From contig OU744449.1 in NCBI GenBank assembly GCA_916610825.1, forward strand, positions 9,196,243-9,260,242: a stretch of 64,000 bases of DNA, given 5' to 3'. Position numbers and translations under genes: made by a program. This DNA is from Haliclystus octoradiatus. Its lineage: Eukaryota; Cnidaria; Staurozoa; Stauromedusae; Haliclystidae. The notes below the pieces were generated by a model. The model did no database searches. It was given only the letters and a program-made list of their open reading frames with translations, and had not been told where the DNA came from. This document shows, in pieces, positions 59,096 through 64,000 of this stretch. Position 1 is the stretch's first letter; each line of letters opens with the position of its first letter.

Positions 59096-61087
59096 CTAAT
59101 TTGCAATAGATTCTTCCTTAATTTTAGTAGTATCTAAAGGTGCATTTTGATTAATGCTATCATCTAATTTGTTATCTATTAAAGTGTTATTGTTTTCAGA
59201 TCCTACAGTAGAAACATTATCTTGCGTAGATGTATTACATAAATCTATCTTACTATCATCTTTCATATTTTCATTTGAATCTATCTTCTTTTTATTATCA
59301 ATATCAACAATTTCTGTTGCAGTCGTTGCAGAAACAGTTGTAACAGTCTCTGATTTAGTCGCTGAAGTCTCTGATTTAGTAATTGATGACGTAATAGTTT
59401 CTATGTTCTTACGATACAGTCTCAATTTATACTTGGGATGGTGAAAGTTTTTCAGCGTATGATGCGCTTTGTCACTAGATTTAAATGTGACTAATACGAT
59501 TGGTAGGAAATTGTTAGTAGATGGTAAAACATCAGCATCAGAGATTGGAGATTCTTGTGTGGTGTGGTTGATCTTTGAGATTTGACCACCTAACTCTCCA
59601 AGGCTACTCGTAAGCTCATCGATTTCATCGATTGTGACATCTTGTGAAAAATCGTATGCTTCAAGAACATGACCTAGAATTGAAAGTATGAAATATAGAC
59701 AATAAACACTTTGCAGTCTATAGCCACACAAGAACAACTACAGAACTAGATATATAGTGTGGTATCATTCGTGAAAACAATCTTAATCTAGATTTTATAC
59801 ATTTTATACATATCAATCAATAGCATCTCTTGAAATATAAACATTTTCAAAGGCAACAAAGTTATACGTATCAAATTAAAAATGTTGAAGAATAGATAAA
59901 GTTAATGACAGTTTAGTTGGATTGTTTACGTATTAAGATGAGAAGTAAGATAGTATTAGAACCTTTGTAAACTCTTCAAAACGCAAGTTTGAGTTGCACT
60001 ATACGTTAGTTCTTGTTACCTTGAATTACTGTCAATAACTTTATCCTACCTATAAAATTTATAAGATCTTATAATCATGACCTATCATGTTATTGTTCTT
60101 CCATTTCGTTCTACTTTCACTCTAACGATATCTTTTACTCGAAATATATTCATATTACGAAAAGAGAGTCTAGCCTCACTTCTCATGGTCATGAAACATT
60201 TCTATGGTCATTTTGCTAAAGTTCTATTTGAGCAACTCCGTTGAAGCGCAGTGGAATGTACCCTCCGGATACTTAAGTCGATGAACTGCAATTCAGTTAA
60301 TCAAATATTATGACTTGAGTTAAAGTTTTTTTTTACCCATATGATAACATTTGATTTGTTTCATTACATTTAAGCCAAGCAGTTTCAAATCAATTGTGTT
60401 AAGCTACATAGGAGTATGAGACATACCGTGATCTTTGTCTTTTCGTCCGTGACCATGTGTTGTATTATATCTTGGATTACCTTTCCGTGATTTTGATTTA
60501 CGATGAGGAGGAAATACTGGAAATAAAGGATTAGCCAAAGGGAGACCAGCTGGGTGATAAGCAGCAACTACATGGCGATATCCTTGATACATCTGACTAT
60601 TAAAAGGTCTGTTGAAATAAATGTCATCGGAAATACTATTTTATTAGCAGACAAAATAATTCAAATTTCAAAAATATTCTGAAATCAGGGAGATCCTTAT
60701 CAATTGAAATTAGCTGAAAAGTTTGTATCACTGACATGCTGTTATGAATACGATGTTGTAATCGCCGTCCAAAGAAATATCAGTTAAGAGAGCTCCTGCG
60801 AAAAACAGTTCAGGAGTTCATGAACGTTAAATGCATACATACATAAATACATACATTCATACATACATACATGTCTACATACATTCATACATACATACAT
60901 ACATACATACATACATACATACATACATACATACATAAATACATACATACATACATACATACATACATACATACATACATACATACATACATACATACAT
61001 ACATACATACATACATACATACATACAGACATACATACATACATACATACAGACATACAGACATACATACATACATACATACATACA

Positions 61088-61119
<32 letters not shown>

Positions 61120-63572
61120 CATACATACATACATACATACATACATACATACATACATACATACATACATACATACATAAATACATACATACATACATAC
61201 ATACATACATACATACATACATACATACATACATACATACATACATACATACATACATACATACATACATACATACATACATACATACATGCATACATAC
61301 ATACATACATACAATTTATGTCAATTATTGTTTTGTTATTGATTTGATATATTTTGAAAATTTAATAGACAATTTAGATTATTTAAGATATCAATAGTCA
61401 ATTTTGTTCTGCGGCTTTTACAAATTGTATACATGATGATATTTGTTGGCAGTGTAAAATATGATATCGATCATTTGCTGAATCACCACACTCTTTACAT
61501 AGGCAATTTTCGTCAGGATCATGAAAAATACTATTTGTACAGATAAGATGGTGAAAGCATACATACATACATACACCAAAACAAACAAAAAGGCATCATT
61601 AAAACCAATTCATGAACTGTCTCACCTTCTTCCGATTGGGTATGTTGGTCCAGGGTGTTGTACAGGCATAACTGCAATATAAGGACGTGGCTGTGTCCCA
61701 GTCATGTTGTATGGAAGGATTCCTGAGCCTTGCATACCACCATATCCAGGGTGCATTGCTTGCTGATAATGATGATAAGGTATTGCTTCACGTTGACGTA
61801 GGAATTGAAACATTTGAGCTTCTTGCGGTGATTTGGGTGGGATCTGACCTAAATGAGGACCAGTGCTAAATTGAAAATTGGATGAATTGACTGCTAAAGG
61901 AGATGTACCCCCACCAGGAGAAAGGTTCAAAGCACCAGGTGCGACTTGTTGCGTTTGTAGCATACGAGGAGGTGATGTAGCTTGTTGAGGTGGTGGTGTG
62001 TTTTGTATGGGTAGAGTAGGCCCAGGAGAAGGTGAAGAAGCACCATATGTTGGGCTTAGTACAAGTGGTGATGACGGTCTTTGTTGTGGTAATGCAGTAG
62101 CAGAGGCAGCATAAGGATACCTAGGCATTGCTGAAGATGGATCGACTTGAACAAATGATGTGCCGTATGGTGTTTGTACCATGTGACCAAGAACAGCACC
62201 TTGCGGAGTCATCTGATATGAAGGTTGGATGTTTCTAGTAAACGGTTGTCCGGCACTGGGAGATTGTTGTAAAACTATGTAAGAAGTTGGTTGTTGTTGT
62301 TCTTGTTGGATGGGATAAGATGAGAGGATACTTGGTTGTAATTGAATTGGTTGCGAATAATGTCGTTGGGGTTGGTCTTGTTGTTGCTGCTGTATAGATT
62401 GGAACCCAGTAAGTTGCTGTTGTTGTTGTTGCTGCCTTTGGGTTTCTTGGTATTGTACTGCGCCCTGAGTTTGAGCTGTTGATTCGTCAACACTATCATT
62501 TGGATTAGAAGTAACACTTATAGCTGATAGCTGATTAGTTACATCTTGGACTTGAGGAGTTGGTAATATTGACACTGGACTTTGGATATCCTATAGAAAT
62601 ATATGACATCACATTAACTTGTTTACATTGCAAAATATCAATTGAAGCTCATTCTTATTCCCGTTTGCTGCATGTTTAGCTAATATATATTCATTGTAAT
62701 TATCTAGAATCTTTTTAATTTAAAGTGTGGTACTGTATTTTGGTCCCCCTTGTTCTAGAAGTGCGCATGTACGCAACAAGCATGCAGCTGCAATGTTTTC
62801 CATAATTTAAGCCCTAGGTATTAGTATTAGAACCATTCAAAGTATACCTAAAAACTGGAAATTGTTTTCTGGAACAAATATAGTTTAACAAAATCATGAA
62901 TTATAGTACTGCTTTTGCGAATACATGAAGATATAGAAAGTATCCAAAAAATATCTATAGTATGTATAGTAAGGTGGCTAAAAACAAACATTTGAAAATC
63001 AGGAATATAATGATCAATCAGGAATGGATCCCAACTGGTGTCAAATGGTCTACAATCATTTTGTTCAAAATTGTATTGCAATATTAGCACAACGCCAAAG
63101 GGTAGCGCATTTCAATTTAAATATATATCATAGAGGGGGGGGGGATTATTCAAGTTATTTACCAAATTGCGCTGCATTCCATTTACATTGTATTATAGTT
63201 ATAGGGTTCTATTCTAAAGGCAAATCATTTATACCTGTGCTATAGGCATTTGGCCTTGTTGATAAAAGACAACTGGTGATAGAGACGCATCTGTGGGTTG
63301 ATAATGAACTTGCCCACTATTTGTAACTTCACCATACTGTTGGGAATCGAGTTGTTGTTGTTGTTGCTGCTGTTGTAGTTGTAAATCTTGCTGCGTTCTC
63401 TGATTGGTTGGTGATTGGACAATAGAAGGTGAAACAACTGTCTCTTCTGATTGTAATGATGCAGATACTTGGCTGCTCTGTCTGGTTGATTGTTGTTGCT
63501 GCTGTACAAGATGGGTTGGTTGCATTTGAGGCTGTTGTTGCTGCGGCCCAGGATAACTCATCATATAAACAT
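59096..63572 (-). CDS. Q/P-rich protein, 3' part of gene (4 exons seen), possibly R3H-domain family
   Basis: Minus-strand exons join in frame: 63572-63235, 62590-61626, 60608-60427 and 59673-59096 (stop TAG). All have AG acceptors and GT donors, with phases 0, 2 and 1 between them, giving about 686 codons. The first two exons are rich in Gln and Pro with several poly-Gln runs. The third is basic (HRKSKSRKGNPRYN). The last begins HVLEAYDFSQDVTIDEIDEL and continues to VLVTFKSSDKAHHTLKNF, a pattern like a divergent RRM-type fold, then a Ser/Thr-rich tail. A long Q/P-rich region in a putative RNA-binding protein recalls the R3HDM1/2-ARPP21-Encore family, but the R3H domain would be outside the window, so the name is not given. 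It is the convergent neighbour of copy C. Confidence 0.75.
60836..61315 (+). repeat. (CATA)n microsatellite, ~480 bp
   Basis: Nearly pure ACAT/CATA repeat with scattered single changes (CAGA, AAAT, a TATACA slip near 61118), in the intron between 61626 and 60608 of the Q/P-rich gene. Long Met-Tyr-Val-Cys or Thr-Tyr-Ile-His frames on both strands come from the repeat. A short outlier lies at 61557-61575. Confidence 0.97.
61396..61545 (-). pseudogene. LINE C-terminal fragment beside the CATA microsatellite
   Basis: The minus strand encodes FHDPDENCLCKECGDSANDR followed by YHILHCQQ and a stop, the CX2C...HX3-4C signature at the C-terminus of many LINE proteins. The microsatellite starts ~80 bp 3' of the stop, where a LINE tail would be. 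Confidence 0.65.
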
Positions 63573-63579
63573 CTGATTA

Positions 63580-64000
63580 TAAAACATTCAAACAATCTGA
63601 GCAGGGTGTCAAACATATTAGCCTTCTGCCTTAAAATACAGTGAAATCTATATATAAGAGCCAACTATGAGGGGTAGATAAATCGACCACTATATGCAGG
63701 TGGCCTTTGTACACAGGGTTGATTCAATAGGAAATAAAATTTTAGACATACCAAGAGTGGCCACTACATAAAGGTGGTTGCTAAATAGATGTGATCCTTT
63801 TAACAGATTTGATTGTAATTTGTAGCTGAACATTTTGCAACCAAAATAGCTGAAATTTGACTTGTTGTTGTTTTGAAAATGACAACAAAGTTAATAACTG
63901 AAAAATGTATTGTTTTGCGGTGGTACCCTGGGAACAAGGTCTCCAGGATCTCCAACATTCAGCATCAATAATGTGCGGATTTCAAATCAAGGGCCTTGTG
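63580..64000. other. Probable intron upstream of the first seen exon
   Basis: No further minus-strand exon with good splice sites was found up to the window end. Confidence 0.4.

Noticed and set aside
60784-61347. Long frames of repeated Met-Tyr-Val-Cys or Tyr-Ile-His-Thr on both strands
   Set aside because: They are direct products of the CATA microsatellite in an intron; all frames are open because the repeat has no stop codon.

Overview
The window is AT-rich eukaryotic DNA, most likely from an invertebrate animal. It has GT-AG introns, a Q/P-rich metazoan-style gene, many retrotransposon classes (Ty3/Gypsy, Penelope-like, LINE), non-autonomous DNA transposons and satellites. A tunicate or other invertebrate deuterostome is plausible but not proven. 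Real host genes are few and most of the sequence is repeats.

Host genes. Three tandem, same-strand copies of a METTL27-like (WBSCR27-like) SAM-dependent methyltransferase lie at 16248-28131 (copy A), 43440-46230 (copy B) and 54087-58466 (copy C). Each has three exons with the same intron phases (0, then 1), and each reads as an intact protein of 227-238 aa. B and C are close relatives and A is more distant. Facing copy C tail-to-tail is the 3' part of a glutamine/proline-rich gene on the minus strand (59096-63572, four exons seen, continuing out of the window). A weak partial gene or gene relic lies at the left edge on the minus strand.

Layout. 1-500 edge gene relic. 1144-5484 young Ty3/Gypsy element with identical LTRs, a perfect 5-bp target duplication and one in-frame stop in pol. 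7492-16240 a segment bounded by ~250-bp inverted arms about 99% identical, the right one ending just before the copy A start codon, with a 178-bp satellite inside (about 11019-12530). 16248-28131 copy A, whose 10-kb first intron holds two hammerhead-ribozyme-like motifs, a Penelope-like element, a LINE relic, hairpin elements and tandem repeats. 28252-36650 inverted-repeat elements, a decayed Gypsy integrase region, a possible Mutator-like transposase relic and a ~940-bp foldback. 36756-42170 a second Gypsy element with near-identical LTRs, frameshifted and split by an 824-bp hAT-type element, then a tRNA-derived SINE. 43440-58466 copies B and C, separated by a decayed minus-strand Gypsy relic that stops about 100 bp before the copy C start codon. 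60836-61315 a long CATA microsatellite in an intron of the Q/P-rich gene.

How it fits together. The locus looks like a small methyltransferase family expanded by tandem duplication and then heavily seeded by transposons. Comparing introns of B and C gives occupied and empty sites, so several insertions can be ordered in time. The most unusual signals are the paired hammerhead motifs beside a Penelope element, the strongly uneven divergence of B and C between exon 1 and exons 2-3, a 44-bp perfect palindrome with its own 8-bp target duplication, and the inverted copy of the sequence just upstream of copy A.
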